Origin: Gymnorhina tibicen
Taxonomy: Eukaryota; Chordata; Aves; Passeriformes; Artamidae
Direction: 5' to 3'
Assembly (NCBI GenBank): GCA_013399875.1
Contig: VXAZ01007605.1
Span: 172,217-236,216, forward strand
Length of the DNA stretch: 64,000 nucleotides
Shown one piece after another: positions 10,861 to 23,500 of the stretch. The position numbers and the translations under genes were made by a program. Every line of letters starts with the position of its first letter. Position 1 is the stretch's first letter. The notes under the pieces were generated by a model. It did not search any database, was not told the DNA's origin, and saw only the letters and a program-made list of their open reading frames with translations.

Positions 10861-11585
10861 ACAGAACTGATCCTTGGAAAAGAGCTCCGGGGTCAGCAGG
10901 CTGTGCCCGATGCCCACCTTGTCCCCAGCCCAGAGCACCGAGTGCCACAGGCAGTCATTCCCTGGACACCTCCAGGGGTAGGCACTCCAAACCTCCCTGG
11001 GCAGTTCCAGTTCCTGAGCACCCTTTCCATGGGGAAATTCCTGCTGGTGTCCAACCCGAGCCTCCCCTGGCCCAGCCTGAGGCCGTTCCCTCTCCTCCTG
11101 TCCCTGTTCCCTGGGAGCAGAGCCCGACCCCCCCGGCTGCCCCCTCTTGTCAGGGACTTGTGCAGAGCCACAAGGGCCCCCCTGAGCCTCCTTTTCTCCA
11201 GGCTGAACCCCTTTCCCAGCTCCCTCAGCCTCTCCTGGTGCTCCAGCCCCTTCCCAGCTCTGTTCCCTTCTCTGGACACGCTCCAGCCCCTCAGTGTCTG
11301 TCTGGGAGGGGCCCAAATCTGACCCAGAACTCCACGTGTGGCCTCAGCAGTGCCCAGCACAGGGGACAGTCCCTGCCCTGGGGCTGTGGCCACGCCAGGG
11401 CTGGTGCCAGCCAGGTGCCAGTGGCCTCTTGCCCACCTGGGCACAGCTGGGCTCCTGTTCAGCCACTGTCCCCAGCACCCCCAGTGCTTTCCCAGCTTTG
11501 CAGCCCCCTTGTCCCAAGCCTGGAGCTCCAGGGGTTGTTGTGACCCACGGACCCTGTGGAACCTCATGGATCCAGCCTGGCCCCT
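10861..11585 (-). mobile_element. CR1 LINE 3' fragment, long, inverted
   Basis: The reverse complement shows gaggggctggagcgtgtcca, gaggctgagggagctgggaa, ctctgcacaagtccctgaca, then ccgagtgccacaggc. Upstream parts reach 'gtggaacctcatgg', typical of more internal CR1 3' sequence. At about 725 bp it is the longest CR1 copy here. Confidence 0.88.
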
Positions 11586-12820
11586 TTGGAGGCACCCGGG
11601 GAATTGGGAATGGGGTGGGAGGCCATCCCTCCAGGACACACCACAACCTGTTCCTCTGTTTAAGAGCTGAAGGAGGCACTTCCCACCCTTGGAATTCTCT
11701 GGGAGATCCACCAAAAGCGCTGGGCTGGAATTGGTGGGAGCTTGGCCGGCCTCTTCTAATGGAATATTTTCCAATGCCTGGCTGAACCTTCCTCCCCATC
11801 CCCTCCCCCAGACAGTGGCAAAGTGACTATAAAATATTCCTGTGTTGATCCAGCTTCCACGAGCTGCTCGGGGGAGGAGAAGTGGGCACGTTCCTTGCTC
11901 CTGCTGTGGTTTATCCCCGGCTTCCCGGCTTTCTGCTAATATTTCTTTTTTATAACTTAATATTTGTTCCTGGGAATAGTTCAGCGCTGGTGGCTCAGTG
12001 CCAGTGTACATACACTTAATTTAGATTTAACGGGGACTAGAGTTTCAGACAGGAGGTGGAAATTAGGGGGAAAAAAAAGGGGGAATACAGAGCAAATTTC
12101 AAGAAAATGAGTGTTTTACGTGAGGAAGTGCTGGTAAATACTTCACCGAGTAAAGTACATGGAAACTATCATGGAAAGTTATTCTGAATTTGTTGACTGA
12201 GGCTTTTGGAAGCTGATAAACTCCTCTAACTCTCATCCTGTTAAATTTTATCAGGTTTTTCCCCTTGGTTCTGAAAGCAAGGTCAGCCCACCGGTAAAAT
12301 TTACTATTAGAAATTGAAATGGTGAATTTGGAAGAGGGACACTTCATTCGGGGTGTGATAACTGCAGTGGCTGCAGCTTCCTTGGACGTTGCTTTCCTAA
12401 TCCCCACACCCAGCGTTGATAACAAATTTATTTGTTTTCCCCTTACATTTTGATGCAGGATGGCAGCAGAAAGGAATTTTATCCTGGCTTTGAGAAGGCA
12501 GAATTGGGGCTGATTTCTCCCAAGCCGTGGCTGACTTAGTGAAATTGGAATAAAGTCAGTTCAAATGGAAATAAACAGTGATGTCATGAACGCACGTTTC
12601 TCTGTGGGTGTTGTAGCTGCTCTACCAGTTGTAGGTTGGTGGTTGTGCCCTTGTTTCGAGGCTCTGGGACAGAATATTTGGGTATTCCTGAGGTGAAGCT
12701 GAACACTTTCAGCCTATTGCCCGTGAGAGGTGGAGAACAGGTGTTGGAAACGTGAAATTATTTTGTGTTTGTGTTGAAGAAAGGTTGAATTGAGTGATTT
12801 TTTAAATATTTAATTTTGAA
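11586..12820. other. 5' UTR intron segment, unique sequence
   Basis: No exon recognised; 11590-11720 may be decayed CR1. The remainder is AT-rich. Confidence 0.45.
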
Positions 12821-12821
12821 G

Positions 12822-12905
12822 GCACGTGGTGGGACCGTTGGGTTGTGTGCAGGGCCAGGAGCTGGATGATCCACGTGGGCCCCTTCAAACTCAGGATCTT
12901 CTGTG
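12822..12905 (+). mobile_element. CR1 LINE tail fragment
   Basis: gtgtgcagggccaggagctg, gatgatccacgtgggcccct and caaactcaggatcttctgtg follow the CR1 3' terminus order. Confidence 0.75.
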
Positions 12906-12929
12906 CTAAATATGCAAAGGATTAAAGTG

Positions 12930-12993
12930 GATTTGTACAAAATCATTACCATTCCTTCAGATTTGTACAAAATCATTGCCATTCCTTCAGATT
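12930..12993 (+). repeat. 30-bp tandem duplication
   Basis: gatttgtacaaaatcatt plus accattccttca occurs twice at a 30-bp step with one substitution (accatt versus gccatt). Confidence 0.95.
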
Positions 12994-14391
12994 GCTTTAA
13001 AAATACTGCGAAGTTTGTAGCTGGCAGTGGTTTCGGTGCAACACGTGCAGTGTCAGTGAGTCCCGGACATAACCGAGCGGACCACGGCGAGTCCTGTCAA
13101 TAATAAGCTTTTTAGCAGTTGGGTTTTGTTCTAATTTGGCCTTTTTTTGGTGCTCGGAGCGGCGGCTGTCTCCCCTGCAGCCGAGGGCAGGGCTCTCCCC
13201 GCTCCAGGCAGCGTGTGACACGATGGAGCTGCTCCGCTCTGCTCGGCCTGGCTGGGCACCAGGGCTTCTCAGAAATGGCAAATTTCGGGTGCCAAAATGG
13301 CATCCGCAAGCACGGAAGGACTGCCAGGGTTTTTTGGGCCTGCTGCCACAGCCTGTGCTGGCCCAAAAGCCTTTCACCATGAGCAGAATTTCAAGTGACT
13401 CAGTGCTGGCAGTGCTGGTATTTTGAGTAAACAGTTTGGAGATGTGGCGAGGCCTCCCGGATGGGCTTGCGCCGAGTTCTTCTCCCGAGTTGTGTTGCTC
13501 TCCTAAAAATTTATCCTCTCCATGTCTGGCTTAATGGATTTCTTGGGCTGGAGTGGAAGAGGAAAATCATTATGCATAGTTGGATCTGATTCCATGGCAG
13601 TGGTAACGGATGAATTATCATTTCCATCGGCAAATCGCGATTTATCTCTCCAGCGTTTCTTACTCCAGGTTAAAAAGGAAAAAATCCACTGATCTCTTGG
13701 TGTTCCTTGTCCAGCCCTTTGTAAACTGGGAGAAAGCACAGCTAGGAGAGATTGCAGTGATTTTATTTCAATTTTACAGGTTGAAGGTTTCTCTTAAAGC
13801 ACTAATAAATAACCTGGACTGAGAATTCCAGGGGAGCAAGGCTGAGGAATATTTTGACTTTAAAATCAGAACCATATCCTGAAAGTGGTTTCATCGGAGC
13901 TGAGCTGTAGAAAAACCCGGCAAGTTCATCCTGAAGAAAAAAGTCAAGTTTTGCTTTAGCTGTGATTGGATGTGAGGAAACTCCTCGTCCTCACTGAGTT
14001 TAGGAAGATTTTAGAGGCCTGTTAAGATTCAGAATTTGCAGCTATTGCAAACCTGGCGTGGCTTGGAGCTCCATGAGCTTTGTGAGTCTGCTCCTTTCCA
14101 TCTCTGAACCTGAATGTTCTCCTTATCCCCTGGGAAGGTGCAAGGGAAAGCAAGGCAAGCCTGCGCTCCTGTCTCAGTCCTGGGGCAGGCAGATTTACTC
14201 GTGCAGGTGCTGCAGGGCTCGATGAGGTGGCCAGGGAAGGAGCTGTGGATGCCCCTGGATAATCCCTTTGTAGGCTGCTCCTTTCTCTTGGAACGGAATG
14301 TTTTTATGGGAGGAGAATGAAAAATGAAAGGCACTGCGGCTGTATGAAATATTGCACGAGTGCTAACCCTGTCCTTGCTGCTGTTTTCCAG
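12994..14391. other. End of the 5' UTR intron
   Basis: A moderately GC-rich patch at 13140-13350 has several open frames but no supported exon. A possible short CR1 relic lies at 14220-14262. The segment ends in the acceptor of the first coding exon. Confidence 0.5.
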
Positions 14392-14535
14392 GATTGCATG
14401 CCCTGGCCAGCCCCTGCCCTGGGGAGCTGCAGTGGTGCCTGAGGGGTTTTGCTGCCCGGTTCTGAATGATGTCAGAGCAGGATTTGGCAGATGTGGTTCA
14501 GATTGCTGTTGAGGACCTGACTCCAGATAATCCAG
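14392..14535 (+). CDS. BANP: BANP first coding exon (5' UTR 14392-14465, start codon 14466)
   Basis: The acceptor is a pyrimidine-rich tract ending ttttccag at 14391; the donor is gtagga at 14536. Coding part 14466-14535 is 70 nt and ends in phase 1 inside the codon for Val24. Two ATGs lie in tandem (14466 and 14469). The first has T at -3; the second has A at -3, so the second is in the better context, but both give the conserved MSEQDLADVVQIAVEDL start. A 5' UTR intron must precede this exon, because it opens with a good acceptor rather than a promoter. Confidence 0.95.
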
Positions 14536-17500
14536 GTAGGAAGAGATTTACAGCAGTGCCCGTTAACGAGCTGGAAATCACTGCTGAGCTTTTCTGTAAA
14601 GCACAAACCAGGTTTTTATTCCAAAGGGTGCTTTTTACGACCATATCCCATGTTTTCCATAGCTTCGCTTGTGGATCTCCAAACCTTTTAGATCAGATTT
14701 ATTTCCCCTTTTCTTTTTTAAAAGGCTTTATGGCTGTTTGTTTTTTGTGCAGGGTTAGACTAGCCTGGAAACCTGAATGAAATATTCCTGCACTCTTGTT
14801 TTTCTCTAGACCAAACACGTGGTTTAGGCTTTTCCTCCGATGGGAACTGTCCCCCATCCATTAGGAATTGTTGTTCTGTGTGTAAAATAGTTTGTCTCGT
14901 CCATTATTAAAATTCTTTGGGCAGTAAAATTGAAAAACCCTTCTGAAAGCAAATATTGGGATATCCCTTGCTCAGAACTTGACCTCCTGAGTGAAAATAT
15001 CTTGAGCTGCTGATCCTCCGTGGCCGTTGTGAGTTACTGACTGAAAGCACGGTGATGGAGATGAGAAACACGGACCAAAAACTGCTTTTCCAATACAAAA
15101 CGAAAAAAGTTACCTCAGAAATGTTCCCAAAGAGTTGGAGGAGAAGCTGGCACCTGCCAGTCCTTCAGAGGTCTTTGCTGAATTTAGCAGAGGAACTTAA
15201 ACCCGGTCTCATCATCACTGTCAGACATTTGAGAGAAAGCCCAAGGAAGTGTCAAAGAACCCATGAAATACCTTAATTAAATACATTTTACATGCTTTTG
15301 TTTTCTCCACTTAGTTTGTTTGTAATCTGAGCTTTGTCCCCTTGGGTTCTAAACTCTGGCAATGTTTTTTTTCCTTTGCAGTTGTGTTGGAGAACCATGA
15401 GGTGGCAGATGATGATGTGGAACCTGCCCTGAAACGTCAGAGGATAGAAATCAACTGCCAGGATCCCTCTATTAAGGTTATTGAATGCCCTTTCCTGGTG
15501 TTATTTCTAATTCCAATGAAGTTTAGAGAAAGTTATCACAAGAATGTAAGATGAACTGTTTATACCTAATATGGAATGATTCTTGTAGATACTTGTGCAT
15601 TTTTAGGCATAAATTTAAAAACCTGGACGATTGTCTAATTTTCCAGTGTAGAATTAGTAAAGAATTTCATATACAATATAAAATATCATCAGAATTAATT
15701 CCACTGACTCCAAACATCAGTATTGGTGCGTTTTTTGATGAAGTGAATGAAGTTGACCAAAAAGATAAACTTGAGGATGTTTGTGTTACAATTTGTAGGC
15801 CCTTTCAGCATGTCTGAAGTTATTATTTGAAGCTAACAGCATTCTCCTGATAGATAATTAATATTTAATTCTGGCTCAGAACTCGCCCTGCTGTTCTCAC
15901 TGCTGTGATTTAGGGCTGGGTTTTGCCCCGGAGTGTGAGTACCCGATGAATATTTTACTGCCACGTGTGTAATTCTGCATTTTTGGGATGATCCCAGGAG
16001 CTGGAGCTCTGGGAAGGAGGGATTTGGGGTGCTCAGTGAAGGCAGGGCCACAAGATGGCACAGCTGCTGTTTGCAGAGCACACAGAGTGCAACTCTTCCC
16101 TTTTGTGGCCTGTTTTCCCAGGAGAACCCAAGTGGAGTATGTTTTCAAAAAGATTGCTTAGCAAAACAGATTTTATTTATTTGCTTTTCTTGATTTGCCG
16201 TTCAGCAGGAAACCAAAGTGAGCGGCATTAATTGTCTCCGAGGTTTTTTGTGTTGATACAATTTCCACTGCAATCATCTGAATTTATCTGTTTGGGCAGG
16301 GAAAAAAAATGCACTAAACTTTATCCAGGAGGATGCATCCAGAGATTTATAATCTTTTTGTTTTCACATGTGGAGTGCAAGGCTTTGGCAAGTCATTAGA
16401 AGTGATTTTGTGGTGGATGAAATCATCCTGACAAAGTGCTTAGGTGAAAATGGCTTTGGCTCGGCTGCTTTTGGCTCCCAAAGAAAGATCTGGAAGAATC
16501 TGAGCCTGCTGAAACGCTCCTGGATGTCATCAGGGTTGGATTTTGTCACTAGACAGGCTGCAAGTTCCTTTAGGATTGGTTCCCAGTCACGTTTATCCGG
16601 AGCTTCCTTAGGAGCGGGGATGAGCGGGGTAAACTCGGGGCGTTTAATCCCGGTTCTTCTCCCTTCCCAGTCGTTCCTGTATTCCATCAACCAGACCATA
16701 TGCCTGAGGCTGGACAGCATCGAGGCCAAGCTGCTGGCACTGGAGGCCACCTGCAAATCCCTGGAGGAGAAGCTGGACCTCGTCATGAACAAGCAGCACA
16801 GCCCCATCCAGGTGCCCATGGTGGCCGGGTCCCCGCTGGGCGCCACCCAGACCTGCAATAAAGTCCGATGGTAAGGACACAGCTCTCCCCTCTGCTCCAA
16901 AAAACCCCCCAGATCCGGGCTTTGGGCATCTCCTTCTCCCTGCACAGCTGGCAAGAGGCTGTTGGTGGAGGTAGAATTCATTTCTCTTGAAGGTAATTTT
17001 TGTAGCAGTTCCATGATGTTACTCAGAAGCAGACGCTGGTCCAGGGACAGTTTGCAGCTATTCCCACATTTCATCCTGACTTAAACCAGACTCGTTCATC
17101 CATCCCCTGGAAAAGCCTCAGCAGCTCTTTCAGACAGGTTTTTGAGACTTGCTCTGCCTTTATTTATAGCTGTTTTGACTTAATGAGTTCATCATCATTC
17201 TAATTGCTTCTCATTTTACTTTTCTTCACCAGCAATACAATGGAGTGTGTTTTATGAGCTTGTTTGCTAAAGAGCCCTGCTAGAAAAATACCTCTGCTTA
17301 TTTTGGAGTTAGAAGCTGGAGATGGAAAATCTGTTGAATAATCTAATGCTCTTTGCTGAAAGAGCAGCAGTCCTGCAGTCCCTTTATGTCTCACTCCCCT
17401 AATGTGGTTTTAAATACCTAAATCTTGATGTGTCCGTCATCTTATCATCGAGGTGAAGCCAGCCAGAGAAATCTGCTTAACAAAAGGCTCTTTTCTCCAA

Positions 17501-20500
17501 CACTTCTTCCTCCTCTTTCGTATTTTTATAGCTGGAAAACACTTCATACTTCTCTAAAGAACTACTTTTTATTCTCCATTACAAAGGTGTGCAGGCATTT
17601 AATTTTTCTTTTAAGTAGGTGCTGTGTCTCCTTTTACCTCTGCTTTTGAAGGCTGCATACATTGGAAAGATTTATTATGGCTGAGTTGTGTAAGAACAGA
17701 AACAAAGCACATGGAATAAGTACTCGGATCATAGGGGAAGTAACCAGAGTTTTACACCAGGGTTTTTGCTAAATACTCTTTTATCAATAATTTCTTAAAG
17801 AATCTTCTTTAAATTTGGGCTGATTTTTTTTTTTTTTGGTTGTTACTGTAGAGATCTTCAAGTTCTCGTGCACGAGCTGAACTTTTTTCTGTGGTTTGTG
17901 CTCAAAAGGCTTCAGAAACCTTTTCAGGAACCCATGGCCCCTTTGGGACTCTATTAATTCGTGCTCAGTGAATGCTTTCCTCTGTAAATGGCACTATTCT
18001 GAGTTTCTGAAGGGATTTGTCAGACCTGAGCTGCTTGTTTTGTTTTGGTTTGTTTGGAAATCTCTGCAACCATCAGAAATCTGTCCTGTGTGTTGATGCT
18101 GCTTCATCTTTTGGTGTGGGTTACAAATTTTTGCTGACAGCTTCTCAGCCAGTCTGACCATCCTTTAGATAGAGGTCTTGAAGACAGCAAGATTCTCTGC
18201 CCCCAATATTTGTTGCTGTTGGTCTGAAGTTGCACATTATCAAAGGTGTGATGCCAGGAGAGCACTGAGGGCTTTTTGTTCTGGAGCAGACTGTGACCTG
18301 TGGGACTCGAGAGAAAATAGGGCTGGATGTGTTGAATCTGGCACTGGGGACGCTCCGGTTGCACAGGGACAGAATGTTTCCCTGAATTCCCTGTCTCTCA
18401 TCCATGAAACCCTTTATCACTTGTTGCTTGTTTCCAGTTCAAGGCTGTTCCATTGGACCAGCTCTGTCTTTCCCTCTCCCCCATCCATCACACAAGGCAG
18501 AGCTTCCCAGAAGGGTTTGGGATTTTCAGATTCTCCATAGGAATGGGATTCTCCAGCCTCCTTCTCCTCCTCCTGCCACCAAACCAAGGCTGGGTTTGCT
18601 GCTCTAACAAAAGGCTGTGGTTATTGAAGGCTGTGGGGGAAGGTGGTGCTGCGCTGCCAGGAGAGCAGCTCTTGGAAAAGAACTGGAATAAATCCAGTAA
18701 ATACCTTGGGATCCCGGCTAACCCTGAGAGCTGGGGGTGCTGCTGGGGGGGGAGGCTGGCCATGATTCTGCCCCACTCAGGTGAGAGCCCACCTGCAGAG
18801 CTGCCCCGGGCCCAGCACAGGGGGGACCTGGAGCTCTGGAGAGCCCAGAGCAGGCACCAGGATGGGATCCGAGGGATGGAGCAGCTCTGCTGAGAGGAAA
18901 GGCTGGGAGAGCTGGGGTTGGCCAGCCTGGAGAAGCTTCAGGGTGATCTTATTGCAGCCTTCCAGTGCCTGAAGGAGCCGACAGGAGAGATGGAGAGGGA
19001 CTTTGGACAAGGCATGGAGGGACAGGACACAGGGAATGGCTCCCACTGCCAGAGGGCAGGGTTAGGGGGGATAAGGAATTGTTCCCTGTGAGGGTGGGGA
19101 GGTCTTGGGATGGATTTTCCAGAGAAGCTGTGGCTGCCCCTGGATCCCTGGCAGAGCCCCAGGCCAGGCTGGAGGTGTTCAGAGGTAAATGGAGTCAATC
19201 CAGAGGTAAAGGGAGCTCAGGTATTTTCCTTGACCCGTTTTTATGATACAGGTGGAATACAGACCACAGACTTCTGGTTCTGTACCAGTGGCATTTGTGG
19301 CTAATTGATAACAAGTAAAGAGATAAAAACGTTTTTATTTTTGTCTGTAATGAGAACGGGACTGTTAAATGGAACTGTAGATTAATTGCAGTCAGTTAAT
19401 GAGCCAAAATCCATCCCGGTGTCCTTGAACAAGACTTGTTGAGGGTTGAACGTTGGCTTATTAACGTGGAGGTTCCTCAGATGCAGTTTTGTACCAGCTG
19501 GGATGTTTGAATTTGCTGTGTTTTCGTAGGTGTGGATCATTAAAATGTTTGTTTTACCATTAAATTTAATCACCAGAACAATTTGATTTAATTTGGAGCC
19601 TTGTCCACCCACTTTGCAGTGTGCCATTTGGCAAAGCCTCCTGGCTCCAGGACCCCCAAATTCCAGAGCTGTGTTTCTGCTGCTGTTTCCTTGTTTACAA
19701 GTGGGTTTGGGGTCAAACAATGCAAAACTGAGAGTTGGGATGATTTTAAACGAGGTTGTAAAGCAGGGAATGTGGTGTGGAGTGAGTTGTAGGGGACTGT
19801 TCTAGGTTTAGCAAAAATATTGTTGCACCTGCATAAAACCTTTAGGAAAACAAACAAACCTAAGAAATACAATCGAGGTATTGGTGTATAAAACCTAAAC
19901 CAGCCAGAATTCTATTTTTTAAATTTATAGATATCTATATATTTCTTTTTTCTGTGAGTTACAAACTCCTTGGCCAGCCTAATTACCTTTTTATCAGGAG
20001 GATTTTTACAGATTATAATAAACTATCCCACTATGCTAATCCTGACTTTTAGAAGGAATAATAATTCCTCAGCTCTTATCAGTGAGCAGTGGCTGCTGAG
20101 TCTCTTCCCTGTGTTCACTGCAGTGGATATTATAACTCATTAGGGGATGTAAACCACTTTCTTTCCTTTTATTTCACTCAGTGATAAATAATTAACGTTG
20201 TGAAACCTTCAGGATTTTTGCTGGTTTTAACTTAATTCAAGAGCTAATTGTCCCTTCTTGGAATTGCTTCTGAAGGCCCTGAGTTAGCAGGAAGATTTGA
20301 ACTGATTTATTTGGAAACAAAGCATGGATTGAGGAGCAGAGGATCCTGCAGGCTGGAGGGCGAAGGGTTCGTTCCCAAGGTGCAGCTCCACGAACCAGCC
20401 TGAGCTCACGCACCGAATTCCAGGCCTGGAAAAACATTTCCCTGGAAGCAGATTCAGCCCTGGAGACAACTCAGGAGCGGCTGGGCCGTGTTTGGGGGCG

Positions 20501-23500
20501 AGAGGGAGCAGTTTGGGCTGGAAGCAGGGTGAGCTGCCAGGGTTTGGTTTGGTTTGGAGAAGCTTGGGAGTTCCCCGGGTTTTCAGGAATTGCCATCGCT
20601 CCTCGGCGGCCCGGGCTGATTTCTCCTTGGGTGTATCCGAGCCTTCCCGGGGCCTCACCCCGCAGCAGAAGTGCAGCCAGTGAATTCTGGGAGGCCCGGA
20701 CACAACCACACCTGGACTTCTGTCCTTGCTTTGGATGGACCCTCTGGGATCGATGAATTCCCAACCTTTTCCTCTCCGTCAGCAGCTGCTGGCACCGGGA
20801 GCAAAGGTTCACTTTGGATTCCCAGCTCCAGCGTCACGGCTGGGGATCCTCCCAGGCGGAGCTCTGGGCTCTTTTCCTGAAGGACTGAGGAGGAAGGGGC
20901 TGCAGGAAAATTCTGTTCCCGCCGGGTCCATTTGGGTCCCAGCTGGGGGACAAAGTCAGCCCTGGCACAATGCAAAGGTCATCGTCAACGCCCCATGGAT
21001 TCAAAAATTCTGTTTAGAATCACAAGATTTTTAAAGAGTGCAGAAGATGTAGAAGCAAAATTTGGGTGTTTTTAAGAAAAATAATTTGGCAAAGTGGAAT
21101 TTCCGTTAAGGGAGTGAAAATTCCAACGGCTGTTCATAATTCCATGCATTGGGCCCCAAAATTGTTACTTTTCAAGCCTTTTGAGGCCCCTGTTTTCAGC
21201 TCTGATAAGGAGATCGGGGGTTTTCGCACATCATTTTGTGTGTGAACACGCTCTGTTCTCAAGCTGAGTTTGTGAATTACATTTGCTATGGTTTTTACAT
21301 GAAGGAAGTCAGTGTCTGTCACCTTCATGCCAGCCCTGAGCAGTGTTTCAGCCTGGAGGAATTGCTGTGCCTTGGAATATGTGATGAAAACCCCAGATTC
21401 CTTCTGGAGGTGCAGGAGAGAGGTTTCTCTGGAAAGGACAGGTCTGTCCTGCCTTCAGAAATGGAGTTCACAAGCAGAACTAATGAAATAAGGCATTATT
21501 AGATTATCTGTCAGCTGCTCTTTCTTTCTCCAGGGTTCTGTTCTTTCTTTGGCTGTGGCATGAAACGGAAAAGCCTCCCAAAGCTTGACATCTTTAATTC
21601 CTTGGAAAACACAACTACGCTTTCCAAAGTCTCCTAATTTGTCACAAAACTTGTCAGCCTCAACCTCCCGAGGATTAATTTGGTTTCTGCCTTCCTGGCC
21701 ACGTGGATTTCGTGTGGAAGGCCCTGGATTTCTGTGATCCATTCTATTTATGAGCAACACAAGCTGAAATTGAAAATAAGGGCTGGGATTTTTATTAATT
21801 CCAAACTCCCCCAGGATCAGGAGGAAGTGGCATCTTGCATTAAACAGCTCCCACGGCGGAGTTCTTGTGGAATTTCACATTCCAGGAGCATTGCACTTGG
21901 ATATTGGGGAGCCAAGCGTCCAGGAAGAATTTGTTGGTGGGGTTTGATAAATTGGGAAGCAGTGTCTGACTTGCAGACAGCATTCAGGGGGAGAGAGAAA
22001 GGTCAGGTATGGAATTAAACCAACAATTTAACATCAGCACTTCAGCCGCGTTCTGGAGAGCTCAGTAACTCCTGCCTGGATGGGATGGAATTAATCTCTG
22101 AAACGTTTCAAACTGACCAGGATTTGAACTGTGGATTCCTTCTCCCCAGTGCAATTTTTTCTGCAGTTAATGGTTTCTGATGAAATGTCATTTCTGAGAG
22201 TCCAATAATTCAAGCGAGAGCAGGGCAAGTAGCAGCTGATGATTTAGGGCTGAGAAAAGGATGGAAAAAGCGTGGCTTGGATCTTTTTAATTGTGGTGGT
22301 GCTGTTTCAGATGTGCCTGTCAGGCTTGAAACACTCAGATGAACTTTTAGAAGGAGGTGGTTTTGAATTCTTAAAAGGAATTTACACTGAAAATCAAATT
22401 TTAGGTAGTAAAGTTCCTTTAAGTTTTAGACGAAGGTTTCAGAGGGGTGACAAGGTTTGATATTTTACTTTTTTGCTAGGAAATTGAACATTTTCCCTGT
22501 TAACTTAGCCCAGGATGAATGTGAATTCCTTTAATTTGGGAGGTTTGCAGGATTCCTGCTCGCTCTGAGCCACGTGTGGATAAACAGTTTATTTATTCCC
22601 ACTGGGCTGAAACACTTGCTTTGGGTCAGAGACCTCAGGGAATCCTTTTAGTTTCATTTAGCATCAACATCCTTTAATTGTAAGGGTTTCTGGGCAGGGA
22701 AGAAAGAGGAGTACATGGGAATCAAACAGGATTTGAGTTTAGTCACAGATTAGGGGGATGTTTACTGGCCTAATTAATGTCTAAGAACATTTAAAATCAA
22801 TTATAACATATTAAGATGTGGGTTAACCTCCTCCCTTGCCAAATCCCACCGATGAGCTGAATTCCAGGGAAAGCAGAACATTGAATTCCATGGCTCCATG
22901 AGCACAGCCAGCTCTTGCATTCCAGGGACAGATGGAAAGGTGCAGGAGGTGGAATTTGGTTCAGGCCTTCACTGGGCTCCTGCTTTGCTTTCTGCCTAAA
23001 GAAACAATCACAAAATGATGGTATTTAATAGAAGTGGGCAGTTTTTACCTCGTGGACGTTCGAAAATGGGATGACAGCTCAGTGAAACTCTAAAAATCTT
23101 TCTCTGTGTGAAGCAGAGCAGTGGGGTGTGAAAGCCCGTGTTACACACGAGATGTTTAAAGTCATTTATTGAGCACACAACAAACAGAAGGGGGCAGGAA
23201 AGCCTCATTTATTCCTTTGGGTTCCAGCCTGGCAGCATTGAAATGTTTTGAATGGTACGGTCGCCGGGAGTTTGAAAATCCAGCAGTAAAAGCGCCCCCT
23301 GGAAACTTTTCCTGTGGGTTGGGAAGGTAATTCTGCCAGGGCAGGAGAAGGAACGAAGAGGAGAGCAGGTAATCAGTGATTAAAGGGACAGGGTTTGGGA
23401 ATGACAGGGATTTAGGCTGTGTTCCAGAACCATTCGTGGACCAGTTTAGAGCAGATGAAAGTACCAGCAGTTCTTTTTTAAAAATTGCAAAAACAGCCAG

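Noticed and set aside
10893..12011. 372-codon open frame on the minus strand
   Set aside because: It runs through a GC-rich CR1 3' region and unique intron; no domain, no reverse-transcriptase motif and no start context.
13119..13426. Alternative first exon in a moderately GC-rich patch
   Set aside because: Overlapping short frames but no convincing donor or promoter signature.
14220..14262. Short CR1 relic before the first coding exon
   Set aside because: Only gagctgtggatgcccctgg resembles CR1; too short to call.
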